Positions 33,910 through 42,993 of a DNA stretch of 64,000 nt are shown here, one piece after another. The stretch is from assembly GCA_028284885.1 (NCBI GenBank), contig JANQQW010000074.1, forward strand, positions 1 to 64,000, read 5' to 3'. The notes under the pieces were generated by a model. It was not told the DNA's origin and searched no databases. It was given only the letters and a program-made list of their open reading frames with translations. A program made the position numbers and the translations under genes. The first letter of the stretch is position 1, and each line of letters opens with the position of its first letter. The DNA is from Planctomycetaceae bacterium. GTDB taxonomy: Bacteria > Planctomycetota > Planctomycetia > Planctomycetales > Planctomycetaceae.

Positions 33910-34107
33910 ATGGCGGAAGGCACGATCAAGAAGCTGACGGAGAAGGGATTCGGATTCATCGACACGGGAGGGGGGAAGGACCTCTTCTTCCACATGTCCA
34001 ACCTCGACGGCGTCCACTTCGACGACCTCGAAGAGGGGCAGCGCGTGATGTACGAAGAGGGGAGTGGCCCGAAGGGGCCGCGAGCCGAGAACGTGCGACT
34101 GGCCTAG
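33910..34107 (+). CDS. cold-shock-domain protein
   Basis: A 65-residue single cold-shock domain. [35 protein letters not shown] contains RNP1-like KGFGFI and RNP2-like LFFHMS, the nucleic-acid-binding strands, and the tail [10 protein letters not shown] is typical. Such proteins bind single-stranded RNA or DNA and act as RNA chaperones. The Gly-rich GGGK in the first loop and the acidic [15 protein letters not shown] segment are slight variants. AAGGATGTGAG precedes the ATG. A clear terminator follows at 34141, so it is probably transcribed alone from a promoter in the 176-base upstream gap. Confidence 0.9.
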   Translation: MAEGTIKKLTEKGFGFIDTGGGKDLFFHMSNLDGVHFDDLEEGQRVMYEEGSGPKGPRAENVRLA

Positions 34108-34140
34108 TCCAGACGTCGTTCGTCGAATTCGAATGAACGG

Positions 34141-34170
34141 GAAGCCGACGCATCCGCGTCGGCTTCTTTC
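34141..34170 (+). terminator. intrinsic terminator after cold-shock gene
   Basis: GAAGCCGACGC (34141-34151) pairs perfectly with GCGTCGGCTTC (34156-34166) across a four-base loop and is followed by TTTC. It ends 19 bases before the start of the zinc-ribbon/ACP gene. Confidence 0.8.
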
Positions 34171-34188
34171 GTTTTCCGGGAGCCCGAG

Positions 34189-34563
34189 GTGACGATTGCG
34201 TCACGAACGCCCGAGGGGCTGCCCAGCCGCTGTTCCCTCTGCGGAGCCGAGGCAAACGTCGAGTACTCCGCAGCCGGGGACGCACCCTGCCCGCAGTGCG
34301 GGTTCCTGCTTTGGGAGTCTCACGACCTGCTCACCCGGTTCCGAGCAGTGCTCAGTCGAGAACTCTCGCTGCCGACGGAGGAAGTCGGGCCGGAATTCCT
34401 CTTGAAACTCGAACGTGACTCGGTCGATCTCGTCGAGCTGGTGATGGAGATCGAGGACGAGTTCGGCGTCGCGATCGCGGACGACGACTACGCTGGCATG
34501 CGGACCGTTCGCGACGTCGTCGAGTACATCCTGCGTCGCCGTTCCGAACGTGAGGCCGGTTGA
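34189..34563 (+). CDS. zinc ribbon - acyl carrier protein fusion
   Basis: A 124-residue two-domain protein. The N-terminal 40 residues hold CSLC (Cys15, Cys18) and CPQC (Cys34, Cys37), a rubredoxin-like zinc knuckle pair. Residues 45-120 fit acyl carrier protein: an opening helix, LKLERDSVDLVELVMEIEDEFGV with Ser78 in the D-S-x-D/E phosphopantetheine motif, and the closing helix TVRDVVEYIL. ACPs carry acyl chains on this serine after modification by a phosphopantetheinyl transferase. The zinc ribbon may recruit a partner enzyme. GTG 34189 follows GGGAG by about six bases. No acyl-chain enzyme gene is adjacent. The assignment of each half is firm; the joint role is not known. Confidence 0.85.
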   Translation: MTIASRTPEGLPSRCSLCGAEANVEYSAAGDAPCPQCGFLLWESHDLLTRFRAVLSRELSLPTEEVGPEFLLKLERDSVDLVELVMEIEDEFGVAIADDDYAGMRTVRDVVEYILRRRSEREAG

Positions 34564-34568
34564 CAGGC

Positions 34569-35381
34569 TCAGTTCTCGACGCGGACGCCGATCGCCTCGA
34601 GAGCGGGGATCTGCTCCTTCACCGCTGCGTCCGAGAGCGGGTTGCCGGCGACGTACAGACGCCAGTACGGGGCGAAGTTGTGGTCTCCCTCGGCGTCCTT
34701 CTTCGCCATCTCGACGAGCGGGCCGAGGTCCTTGACCTGGTTTCGTTCGAGGAACGTGAACCGGAGGTCGGTCATCCCGGTGAGCGGCGAGAGGTCGGCC
34801 ACCTGGTTGTCGCGAAGGCCGAGCGTCGAGAGGAACGTCAACCCCTTCAGCGGCCCGAGGTCCTTCACCTGGTTGCGGTCGAGGTCGAGCGAGGCGAGCT
34901 TCGTCAGCCCGGCCAGCGGCTTCAGGTCGCCCACCTTGTTTCCGGCGAGGTAGAGGGCCGAGATCTTCTCCAGCCCGGCGAGTGGCTTCAGGTCGCCGAT
35001 CTCGTTCTCCTCCGCCCGCAGGTACTGGAGCTTCACCAACTTCGACAGCGGGGCGAGGCTCTTCACCTTGTTCTTCGCGACGTCCAGCGACTGGAGGTTC
35101 ACCAGCCCGGCCAGCGGCGACAGGTCGCTCACCTCGTTCTCGTCGATCCGCAGCAGCGACAGGTTGCGGCACTTCTCCAGCCCGGCGAGGCTCTTGACGC
35201 CCATCCCCTTCGCCTCGAGCACGAAGACGTTGACGAGATCCGCCTCCTTCACCTCCTCCGGCTTCTTCTTCAGCGTCTCCGCGACCGCCTTCGCAAGGTT
35301 GGCGTCTTGGATCGGGCTCTGGGCCCAGCCGGTCGCGGCGAAGCAGAGAAGCAGAGCGGTCGTCGTGGCGAGGCGGGACAT
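34569..35381 (-). CDS. exported leucine-rich-repeat protein
   Basis: A 270-residue secreted or periplasmic protein with a signal peptide (LATTTALLLCFAATGWAQ). An N-terminal cap (about 20-55) precedes roughly eight 22-residue repeats of the type L-x-x-L-x-L-x-x-N-x-V-x-D-L-x-P-L (for example LASLDLDRNQVKDLGPLKGL and LQSLDVAKNKVKSLAPLSKL). The repeats match the SDS22/internalin-like class, a curved solenoid used for protein binding. The last repeat unit departs from the consensus, with FAPYWRLYVAGNPLSD as a cap. The partner is unknown. It is convergent with the zinc-ribbon/ACP gene, only five bases apart, and divergent from the HD-domain gene. Confidence 0.85.
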   Translation of the reverse strand: MSRLATTTALLLCFAATGWAQSPIQDANLAKAVAETLKKKPEEVKEADLVNVFVLEAKGMGVKSLAGLEKCRNLSLLRIDENEVSDLSPLAGLVNLQSLDVAKNKVKSLAPLSKLVKLQYLRAEENEIGDLKPLAGLEKISALYLAGNKVGDLKPLAGLTKLASLDLDRNQVKDLGPLKGLTFLSTLGLRDNQVADLSPLTGMTDLRFTFLERNQVKDLGPLVEMAKKDAEGDHNFAPYWRLYVAGNPLSDAAVKEQIPALEAIGVRVEN

Positions 35382-35578
35382 GCGGTGGGCTCGTTGGTGT
35401 GCTTCGACGGGGTGGACGGTCAACGCGGTTTCCCTCTGCTCGGAGAGGAAGCCGATCCGGTCAGTCTAGCCACGTCACTCGGGCGTGAACAAGAAACGGC
35501 GTTCGCTCGCCGGAATCGGGCCGTTATCATCCCGGCGGCCGGAGGCACCGGCCCGGCGACCGACAATCGGAGCACGGA

Positions 35579-36982
<1,404 letters not shown>

Positions 36983-36990
36983 CGGCTCGG

Positions 36991-37554
36991 TCAGCGGCGA
37001 CGCCTTCGCCGCGGGTCGCCCATCTGAGACTCGAGCCACTTCATCCAGACGCTGCCCAGCACGATCGCGCCGACGAAGACCACGTACACGATGCACGCGA
37101 CCGTTCGTTCTCGTGCGGCGAACCCGAGCACGTGCGGGGCATACCGGATCATCAGCAGGGCCTCCGTCGCGACCATCGCCATCAGGGCAATCAACACGGC
37201 CGGGGCGCCGACGACGATCAGCAGCAACTCGCTTGAGAGGCGGAACGCGTAGACGCCGCTCTTCAGGAACCAGCCGACGAACATCACGCTGCCCACGGCG
37301 AACGCGACGATCCCCACGGCGAAGGCGACCCCGACACCGGCCCCCGCCGGGTCGATCGCCGTGCTCACGTCCTCCACGCCCAGGTCGCTCGTGAACCGCT
37401 GCACGGCCGCGTCGTCGTCCAAGAACGACCGCACGGCGAACACCCAGGCGACGGTCGTCACCACCAGCGCGACGAGCAACGCGACCGACGTGATCGACCA
37501 CGACGAGTCGTCGTCGTCCGCCCGCGGGTCACGTTCCCAGTTTCGTTGCGACAT
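36991..37554 (-). CDS. four-helix membrane protein of unknown function
   Basis: A 187-residue inner-membrane protein with four predicted helices: about 20-42 (SVALLVALVVTTVAWVFAV), 78-100 (GVGVAFAVGIVAFAVGSVMFV), 113-138 (LLLIVVGAPAVLIALMAMVATEALL) and 153-173 (ACIVYVVFVGAIVLGSVWM). The N-terminus is acidic and the C-terminus ends in a poly-Arg run (DPRRRRRR), suggesting both ends face the cytosol. No family motif is recognised. ATG 37554 is preferred; an in-frame ATG at 37581 is possible. It lies alone, divergent from the next small gene. Confidence 0.7.
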   Translation of the reverse strand: MSQRNWERDPRADDDDSSWSITSVALLVALVVTTVAWVFAVRSFLDDDAAVQRFTSDLGVEDVSTAIDPAGAGVGVAFAVGIVAFAVGSVMFVGWFLKSGVYAFRLSSELLLIVVGAPAVLIALMAMVATEALLMIRYAPHVLGFAARERTVACIVYVVFVGAIVLGSVWMKWLESQMGDPRRRRRR

Positions 37555-37745
37555 CGGCTCGCCAAGTAAACGCAGGCCCACTATGTGAGCATGCTAACAC
37601 AAAGGTCAGCGACATCCGATGAAGCTCGTGCACGCCGCGGCATGAATTTCGCACACGAGTCCCTTCTGTCGTGCTAACATCGGGGTTGAAGCTCGACCCG
37701 GTTGAAACCGCTCGAGCAAGATTCCCGTTGAGGAGGTGCCGTGCC

Positions 37746-38057
37746 ATGCGAAGGAATGCGCTCCAACCCGGCGACTGGGTCGTCTACCGACGGACGAAGT
37801 ACAGCGAGACTCCCGGTCCGCGTGCCCACGATGTTTCGCCGACCCGCGGCGGCGACATGTACAGCTACGTCGTCGACAAGTTCTGGGTGGTCTCGGAGAT
37901 CGACGACGAAGGTCAACTCTTGCTGCGGACGCGCACCGGCAAAACACATCGCGTGAAGCCGAACGACCCGAACCTCCGCCGCCCGACGTGGTGGGAACGG
38001 TTCCGGTTCGGCGAACGGTTCCGAGACGCTTCGACCGACCAGCGCGTCGCCAGCTGA
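37746..38057 (+). CDS. small conserved-looking hypothetical protein
   Basis: A 103-residue cytoplasmic protein starting MRRNALQPGDWVVYRRTKYSETPGPRA. The body reads like a small beta-barrel (DWVVYR, YVVDKFWVVSEID, LLLRTRTGKTHRV) followed by an amphipathic end (WWERFRFGERF). The opening phrase (LQPGDWVVYRRTKYS-x-x-PGPRA) is one I associate with a planctomycete hypothetical family, without known function. AGGAGGT precedes the ATG by seven to eight bases, an excellent ribosome site. The upstream gap has two copies of TGCTAACA exactly 80 bases apart. Confidence 0.65.
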   Translation: MRRNALQPGDWVVYRRTKYSETPGPRAHDVSPTRGGDMYSYVVDKFWVVSEIDDEGQLLLRTRTGKTHRVKPNDPNLRRPTWWERFRFGERFRDASTDQRVAS

Positions 38058-38084
38058 CAAACGTGCGCTCGGCCGCGTTCCGGC

Positions 38085-38609
38085 TCAGCGTGGAGTCGGC
38101 ACATCGACACGTACGGCAGCGGGCCGTTCGTCAACGTCGGACAGCCGGTCGAACTCGGGCTCGAGAACCACCGGAACGGCGTGTGACGTTCCTCCTGAGG
38201 CCGGGACGCAGTCGTCACACGGCGCCTCCACGAGCCAGTCGCAGGTGCGCACCTTTCGTTCGCGTTTCTCCTTGACGAGAACGCGGACCCAGCGAACTCG
38301 GCCGCAACGTGCCCCCTCGCGAACGTCGTCGCAGCCTTCGTCGCCGTCGCACGAGCCCCGCCACCAGCGTGCCCAAGGCGGCTGAACTGCCGGAATACAG
38401 ACGCGTTTCCACTCGACCCGCCAACAGTGGTCGGCGACGGTCTTCGTGGTCGGGACAGGTCGACAGACGCCGTCACGGTCGGGGTAGCCTTCGTCACAAT
38501 CCTCGCACGCGGTCTCGGCGCGAAGTCCCGAGGGGACCCCGGTGACGCCGAGCAGCAGCGCGGCGAGTGCGGCCACGCCTGTCAGGACGATCGCTTTCTT
38601 GGACTTCAC
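38085..38609 (-). CDS. Cys-rich exported protein (unknown)
   Basis: A 174-residue protein with a signal peptide (KKAIVLTGVAALAALLLGVTGVPSGLRA). The mature part has cysteines in CEDCDEGYPDRDGVC, CWRVEWKRVC, CDGDEGC and CDWLVEAPCDDC, enough for several disulfide bonds or a metal site. The sequence is otherwise Arg/Trp/Val-rich, and I recognise no family. Homologues could be part of planctomycete surface proteins, but nothing here shows that. It lies 30 bases after the porin stop-to-start interval on the same strand (porin upstream), so it may share the phosphate-regulated transcript. Confidence 0.65.
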   Translation of the reverse strand: MKSKKAIVLTGVAALAALLLGVTGVPSGLRAETACEDCDEGYPDRDGVCRPVPTTKTVADHCWRVEWKRVCIPAVQPPWARWWRGSCDGDEGCDDVREGARCGRVRWVRVLVKEKRERKVRTCDWLVEAPCDDCVPASGGTSHAVPVVLEPEFDRLSDVDERPAAVRVDVPTPR

Positions 38610-38639
38610 GGCGAACTCCGTTCTCGTGAGTGAATGGGA

Positions 38640-40175
38640 TCAGAAGTCGGCAGCGAAGCGGATGCCGGCAATCAAGAAGTTGGCGTCCGTGAAGCCGCCC
38701 ACGGGCTCGCGGTTGCGAATGTCGCCGTAGACGAGATTGAACTGCACCTTGGAGTGGGACGTCCACCACCAGTTCAGTCCGAACGTGACGTTCTCCTGGT
38801 AGCCGCCGAGGACGTCCTCGCTTGTCAGGTCGAGGTAGGAGAGTCGCAAGGCGACTTGCCAGGCGCCCCACCCGCCTGCGGTGTCTCCGCAGCAACGATT
38901 GACGAGGAAGAAGTTCTCGAACGGCTTGACCCGTCCGATCGTGCCCCGGTCACGTGTGTAGGGCACGTGCTCCCCGGTGAGCAGGTAGCTGGCGTAGACG
39001 TAGGCTCCGTGGAAGAACAGGTCGGGGCCGGTCCCTGGCGTGAAGTCGTCGCGTTGCATCCAAGTGAACTGGTACTCGCCGACGATCTGCATCGGGCCGA
39101 CGTTGAGGATGCTCTCGAGCGCGAGGATTTCGTAGGTGTCCGCGCCGGGAACGCGACCGGTGTCGATCCAGCGGGAGTTCGTCCGGGCCTCGGGTCGGGT
39201 TCTGAAGCGACCTTCGTTCGAGTTCTCGCCGGGCCCTGCCTCACCGTCCGGGTCGGCCACCATGCCGGCAACGGCCCAGTGGAAGTACCCGCGGCCGCCA
39301 GAGCACTCGTCGTACCACGGCGACCCCCACAGTCGGCCGTTGGCACTCAGTTGCAGAGCGTCTCCTCGATAGCCGTTGATCCGGGAGATGTTCGTGAGTC
39401 CGTACATGCCGTAGGCCCAACCGAGGCTCTCGTCGTCGGTGAACCCGTAGAACGTCGCACCGGGTCGACGAGCGTCCTCGTTGAACGCCTCGACGACGAG
39501 CGGCCGCTCGATGAACACGTTGAAGCGACTGCTGTTGAGGTGGTCCAGCCCGATGGGTCGCTTCTGGTTTCCGATGAGGAAGGTCTGGTTCGCGGGCAGC
39601 TCCTTGAACCCGATGAAGACGTCCTTGATCTCCGGAGCGGCGGGCGTGTTGAAGTCGATCTGCATCCGCCACAGCATCGTCTCGAAGATGTCCCCCTTCA
39701 TCTCCAGCCGGATGCGGCGGAAGAGGTAGCGGTCCTCCGGGTCGATTCCGAAGTTGGACGACGCTGGATTGGGGTGCTCGAAGAACCCGGCCCCCTCGGA
39801 GTCGCTCGGGAAGCCCCAGTAGTCGGCGTGGATTCGCCCGCCGATGTCGAACGTGGGGGCCGTGACCGGAGCGAAGACCTTGCCCTCGAGCTTCTCGAGC
39901 CGCTCCTCGAACTCGGACGTCGGGGCGTCCTCCGGTTCGTCGTCGTAGTTCGTCGGTTCGACTTGTGTAGCCGTCTCGAGCCGGCCATCGGCCCGCTCGC
40001 CGGGAACGGCATCACGCAGGGCGGCCGCCGGCTCCAGTTGGCGGATCCGATTCTCGAGTGCCCGAATTCGGGCATCCTGATCCTCGACAAGTGGGTCGTC
40101 GGCGAGTGTCGGGACGGTGAGACAGAAAAGAATGGAGGCGAGCAGGGTCAGCAACCGCCCGTGGAACGCGAGCAC
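38640..40175 (-). CDS. phosphate-selective porin (OprO/OprP family)
   Basis: A 511-residue outer-membrane protein. A signal peptide (LLTLLASILFCLTVPTLA) is followed by a coiled coil (DQDARIRALENRIRQLEPA) and then a 16-strand barrel of the OprP/OprO class. Marker segments are FDIGGRIHADYWGF, RRIRLEMKGDIFETMLWRMQIDF, IKDVFIGFKELP and NQTFLIGNQKRPIGLDHLNSSRF. The end NFLIAGIRFAADF is the usual aromatic terminus. It sits back to back with a PiT phosphate transporter, which supports phosphate as the substrate. GTG 40175 has GGAG about eight bases upstream; ATG 40232 is an in-frame alternative. The intergenic repeats at 40244 and 40309 may be regulatory. Confidence 0.85.
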   Translation of the reverse strand: MLAFHGRLLTLLASILFCLTVPTLADDPLVEDQDARIRALENRIRQLEPAAALRDAVPGERADGRLETATQVEPTNYDDEPEDAPTSEFEERLEKLEGKVFAPVTAPTFDIGGRIHADYWGFPSDSEGAGFFEHPNPASSNFGIDPEDRYLFRRIRLEMKGDIFETMLWRMQIDFNTPAAPEIKDVFIGFKELPANQTFLIGNQKRPIGLDHLNSSRFNVFIERPLVVEAFNEDARRPGATFYGFTDDESLGWAYGMYGLTNISRINGYRGDALQLSANGRLWGSPWYDECSGGRGYFHWAVAGMVADPDGEAGPGENSNEGRFRTRPEARTNSRWIDTGRVPGADTYEILALESILNVGPMQIVGEYQFTWMQRDDFTPGTGPDLFFHGAYVYASYLLTGEHVPYTRDRGTIGRVKPFENFFLVNRCCGDTAGGWGAWQVALRLSYLDLTSEDVLGGYQENVTFGLNWWWTSHSKVQFNLVYGDIRNREPVGGFTDANFLIAGIRFAADF

Positions 40176-40243
40176 AACCGGTTCTCCGGATTGGGATGAC
40201 TTTGCCGGTTGTATCGGTCGCAACGCCCGCATTCGGCAGCGAG

Positions 40244-40324
40244 AATCTTAACAATTGAATTTTCGAGGACGTAAACGTAGCCTCGGATGGGACTTCCGAA
40301 ACCGAGGCAATCTTAACATTTGAA
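40244..40324. promoter_or_regulatory. two direct repeats AATCTTAACANTTGAA between porin and PiT genes
   Basis: AATCTTAACAATTGAA (40244-40259) and AATCTTAACATTTGAA (40309-40324) are identical in 15 of 16 positions, same orientation, 65 bases apart. They are the only A/T-rich words in this G/C-rich divergent spacer. They resemble PhoP/PhoB-type TTAACA boxes. The second copy overlaps the TTG start of the transporter. Confidence 0.5.
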
Positions 40325-41444
40325 CCCGATGCCATTTCTTCTCATCCTGTTGGTCACCTTGGCACTCGCCTACGCCAATGGTGCGAACGACAACTTCAAG
40401 GGCGTGGCGACGCTCTTTGGCAGCGGGACCACGAACTACCGTGCGGCCCTGTTGTGGGCGACGGTCACGACGTTTCTCGGCTCCGGACTTGCCGTGTTGA
40501 TCGCGGGACGATTGCTCCAGGCGTTCAGCGGAAAGGGTCTCGTTCCAGCCGGGACCGCAGCCACACTCGAGTACGCCGCGGCGGTCGCATTCGCCGCGGC
40601 CGCCACGGTCCTCCTCGCGACCCGCATCGGCATGCCCATCTCCACCACGCACGCCCTCGTCGGCGGACTCGTTGGTGCCGCGTGGGCCTCGGGAGCGCCG
40701 CTGGACGTGGGACGCCTAGGGACGAAATTCTTTCTCCCGCTATTGGTGAGCCCGATTCTCGCCATCGCGGCGACGGTTGTCGTCTACTCACTGTTCCACC
40801 GCATGCGGCGGGGACTGGGCATCACGGCCGAGACCTGCCTCTGCATCGGAAGCGAACCGGTCGAGATCGTGCCCGGCCCACTCAACGCGGCCGTCATGGC
40901 GCAATCGGAGCAGCTCACGGCGTCGACGGGTGACGTGGTGACGTGTCACGAGCAGTACGGCGGTCAATTCGTGGGACTCCCGGCCGCCACCGTCCTCGAC
41001 CGCCTGCACTTCTTCTCGTCCGGCATCGTGTGCTTCGCGCGTGGCCTCAACGACACGCCGAAGATCGCGGCGATGCTGTTGCTCGTGCCAGCCATCGGGG
41101 GCGTCTCGGGCCTACTCGTCGTGGGAACGGCCATGGCGATCGGCGGCCTCGTCAGCGCTCGCCGGGTGGCGGAGACTACCAGCCACGGCATCACCTCGAT
41201 GAACCACGGACAGGGATTCTCAGCCAACCTGGTCACGGGTGCCGTAGTGATCGGGGCCAGCCAGTTCGGGCTGCCGGTCTCGACGACGCACGTCAGTTGC
41301 GGATCCCTGTTCGGCCTGGGTGCCGTAACCGGTCGCAGCCACGGGGTCACGATCGGACACATCGTTCTCGCCTGGCTGGCGACCCTCCCCCTCGGTGCCC
41401 TCCTCGGCTGGTGCGCCTACAACGTGCTCGCACAAGTCGTCTGA
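40320..41444 (+). CDS. PiT-family inorganic phosphate transporter
   Basis: A 374-residue inner-membrane protein of about 10 helices. The first PiT signature, ALAYANGANDNFKGVATLFGSG, is near residue 18, and the second, FARGLNDTPKIAAMLLLVPA, is near residue 240. Paired MPISTTHALVG and LPVSTTHVSCG loops are also typical. PiT proteins import phosphate with protons or cations. TTG 40320 is the frame limit because the codons immediately upstream include TAA; ATG 40329 is an equally possible start. The divergent phosphate porin gene and shared repeats suggest joint phosphate control. The protein is shorter than E. coli PitA. Confidence 0.9.
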   Translation: MNPMPFLLILLVTLALAYANGANDNFKGVATLFGSGTTNYRAALLWATVTTFLGSGLAVLIAGRLLQAFSGKGLVPAGTAATLEYAAAVAFAAAATVLLATRIGMPISTTHALVGGLVGAAWASGAPLDVGRLGTKFFLPLLVSPILAIAATVVVYSLFHRMRRGLGITAETCLCIGSEPVEIVPGPLNAAVMAQSEQLTASTGDVVTCHEQYGGQFVGLPAATVLDRLHFFSSGIVCFARGLNDTPKIAAMLLLVPAIGGVSGLLVVGTAMAIGGLVSARRVAETTSHGITSMNHGQGFSANLVTGAVVIGASQFGLPVSTTHVSCGSLFGLGAVTGRSHGVTIGHIVLAWLATLPLGALLGWCAYNVLAQVV

Positions 41445-41560
41445 ATCCAACGGTCGCGGCGGTTGGCAGGAAGGCTCGTCGTCGTTCGCCTGCGAATCGA
41501 CCGAACCTGCGACTTGCATGCGCGTCAGCCCGTGGTTCGATTCCGGTCGGAGGTGAGCCG

Positions 41561-41863
41561 ATGGGCTGGGTGAACGATGCTCGCCTTGCAATCGAGGGCG
41601 GGCAATCCGTGCAGGTGCGACCGATCGGCGGGTCGATGCGCGGGAGGATCGAGAGTGGTCAACTCGTCACGCTCGTGCCCGCCGATGGCCGGGACGTTTC
41701 CGTCGGCGATGCCGTGCTGGTCAGATGGAAGGGCAACTTCCTGCTGCACCTCGTCGTCGAGATCGCGGACGATCGGCTTCTGATCGGAAACAATCTCGGG
41801 AGGGTGAACGGGTGGGTCTCGACCGAGGACGTCCTGGGACGAGTCGAGTCCGTCGAGTCCTGA
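41561..41863 (+). CDS. small S24/S26 peptidase-like protein
   Basis: A 100-residue soluble protein. IGGSMRGRI (Ser25 in the G-x-S-M motif) opens the signal-peptidase/LexA-like fold, followed by LVTLVPAD, VGDAVLVRWKGNFLLHLVVEI and VLGRVESV, which match its strand order. The usual general base of LexA/SPase I is Lys. Here the matching position is LLHLV with His63, as in archaeal and eukaryotic signal peptidases that use a Ser/His dyad. It lacks a membrane anchor, so if active it is a cytosolic protease or self-cleaver. GGAGGTG sits six bases before ATG 41561. It follows the PiT gene after a 116-base gap. Confidence 0.65.
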   Translation: MGWVNDARLAIEGGQSVQVRPIGGSMRGRIESGQLVTLVPADGRDVSVGDAVLVRWKGNFLLHLVVEIADDRLLIGNNLGRVNGWVSTEDVLGRVESVES

Positions 41864-41908
41864 CCGTCCCGGTTGCGTGCCCCGTCGACGCGACCGTACG
41901 ATGACGAA

Positions 41909-42934
41909 ATGACGATCGACTGGACTGGTTTCGCCGAGATCGTCTCGGCGGCTGAGCGGTTCGTGCTGACGAGCCACGTGCGACCCGATGCCGATGCGCT
42001 CGGTTCGGAACTCGCCATGGCGGGATTCCTCGAACGGCTCGGCAAGTCCGTTACGGTCGTGAACCCCTCCGAGACCCCGCACACGCTGACGTTCCTCGAT
42101 CCCGACGGCCGTGCCCGCAAGATCGGCGAACCGGGCACGCTCGAGGAGATTCGCGACGCCGAGGTGCACGTCGTGCTCGACACGAGTGCCTGGAAGCAGC
42201 TCGCCGAGGTCGGCCCGGCGTTCCGCGAGTCGGCCGCGAAGAAGGTCGTGATCGACCACCACGTCAGTTCGGACGACCTCGGTGCCGTCGAGTTCAAGAA
42301 CACCGCGGCCGAGGCGACCGGGGGCATCCTGTTCCGCATGGCTGAGACGCTCGGCTGGGAGATCGACGAGACGATCGCCCGCCAGTTGTTCTGTGCGATC
42401 GCGACGGACACCGGCTGGTTCCGCTTCCCGTCGACGACGAGCGAGACGTACCGGGCGATCGCTGCGCTGGTCGACGCCGGGGCGGCGCCTCACGTTCTGT
42501 ACCGCGAGTTGTACGAGAAAAGCTCGCTGGCCCGGTTGAAGCTGACGGGCGTCGTGCTGGGTCGGGCCGCGGTCGCCTGCGACGGCCGGCTCGCCTACAC
42601 GTACGTCGCCACGAGCGACTTCGAGCAGACCGGTGCCCACCCGGTCGACACGGAGAACCTCGTCAACGAGTGCCTGAAGATCGAGACGGCCGAGTGTGCC
42701 TTCATCGCCGTCGAGCAGTGGAACAAGCAGGTCAAGGTGAGCTTCCGCAGCCGGGACCGGGTCGACGTGGCCCGGGTGGCCGAGCGGTTCGGCGGGGGCG
42801 GCCACCAGAAGGCCTCCGGGGCGACACTCGACGGCCCGCTCGACGAGGCGCTCCCCCGACTGATGGACAGCCTCGCCGACGCCCTCGGCTGCCAACCCTG
42901 CTCGTCCGCCGACCTGCCCGCCAAGACCACCTGA
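41909..42934 (+). CDS. nrnA: DHH/DHHA1 phosphoesterase, NrnA-like
   Basis: A 341-residue cytosolic phosphoesterase. The N-terminal DHH domain shows SHVRPDADALGSELAM, VVLDTS and KVVIDHHVSSDDLG; CAIATDTGWFRFPSTT is the second metal block. The C-terminal DHHA1 domain has VSFRSRDRVDVARVAERFGGGGHQKASG, the family RNA-binding GGGH signature. NrnA-type enzymes degrade short oligoribonucleotides (nanoRNA) and may dephosphorylate pAp. ATG 41909 is preferred over GTG/ATG codons upstream because the conserved frame starts soon after. A 59-base gap separates it from the Rieske gene on the same strand. Confidence 0.88.
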   Translation: MTIDWTGFAEIVSAAERFVLTSHVRPDADALGSELAMAGFLERLGKSVTVVNPSETPHTLTFLDPDGRARKIGEPGTLEEIRDAEVHVVLDTSAWKQLAEVGPAFRESAAKKVVIDHHVSSDDLGAVEFKNTAAEATGGILFRMAETLGWEIDETIARQLFCAIATDTGWFRFPSTTSETYRAIAALVDAGAAPHVLYRELYEKSSLARLKLTGVVLGRAAVACDGRLAYTYVATSDFEQTGAHPVDTENLVNECLKIETAECAFIAVEQWNKQVKVSFRSRDRVDVARVAERFGGGGHQKASGATLDGPLDEALPRLMDSLADALGCQPCSSADLPAKTT

Positions 42935-42993
42935 CGCCCCGCCGACACCCCCACGAACCCCGCCTCCTTCGCCGCAGCGTTTCGGAGATCGAG

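Noticed and set aside
41533-41552. tRNA-like GGTTCGATTCC word
   Set aside because: The flanking bases do not form a five-pair T stem and there is no acceptor stem or anticodon arm.
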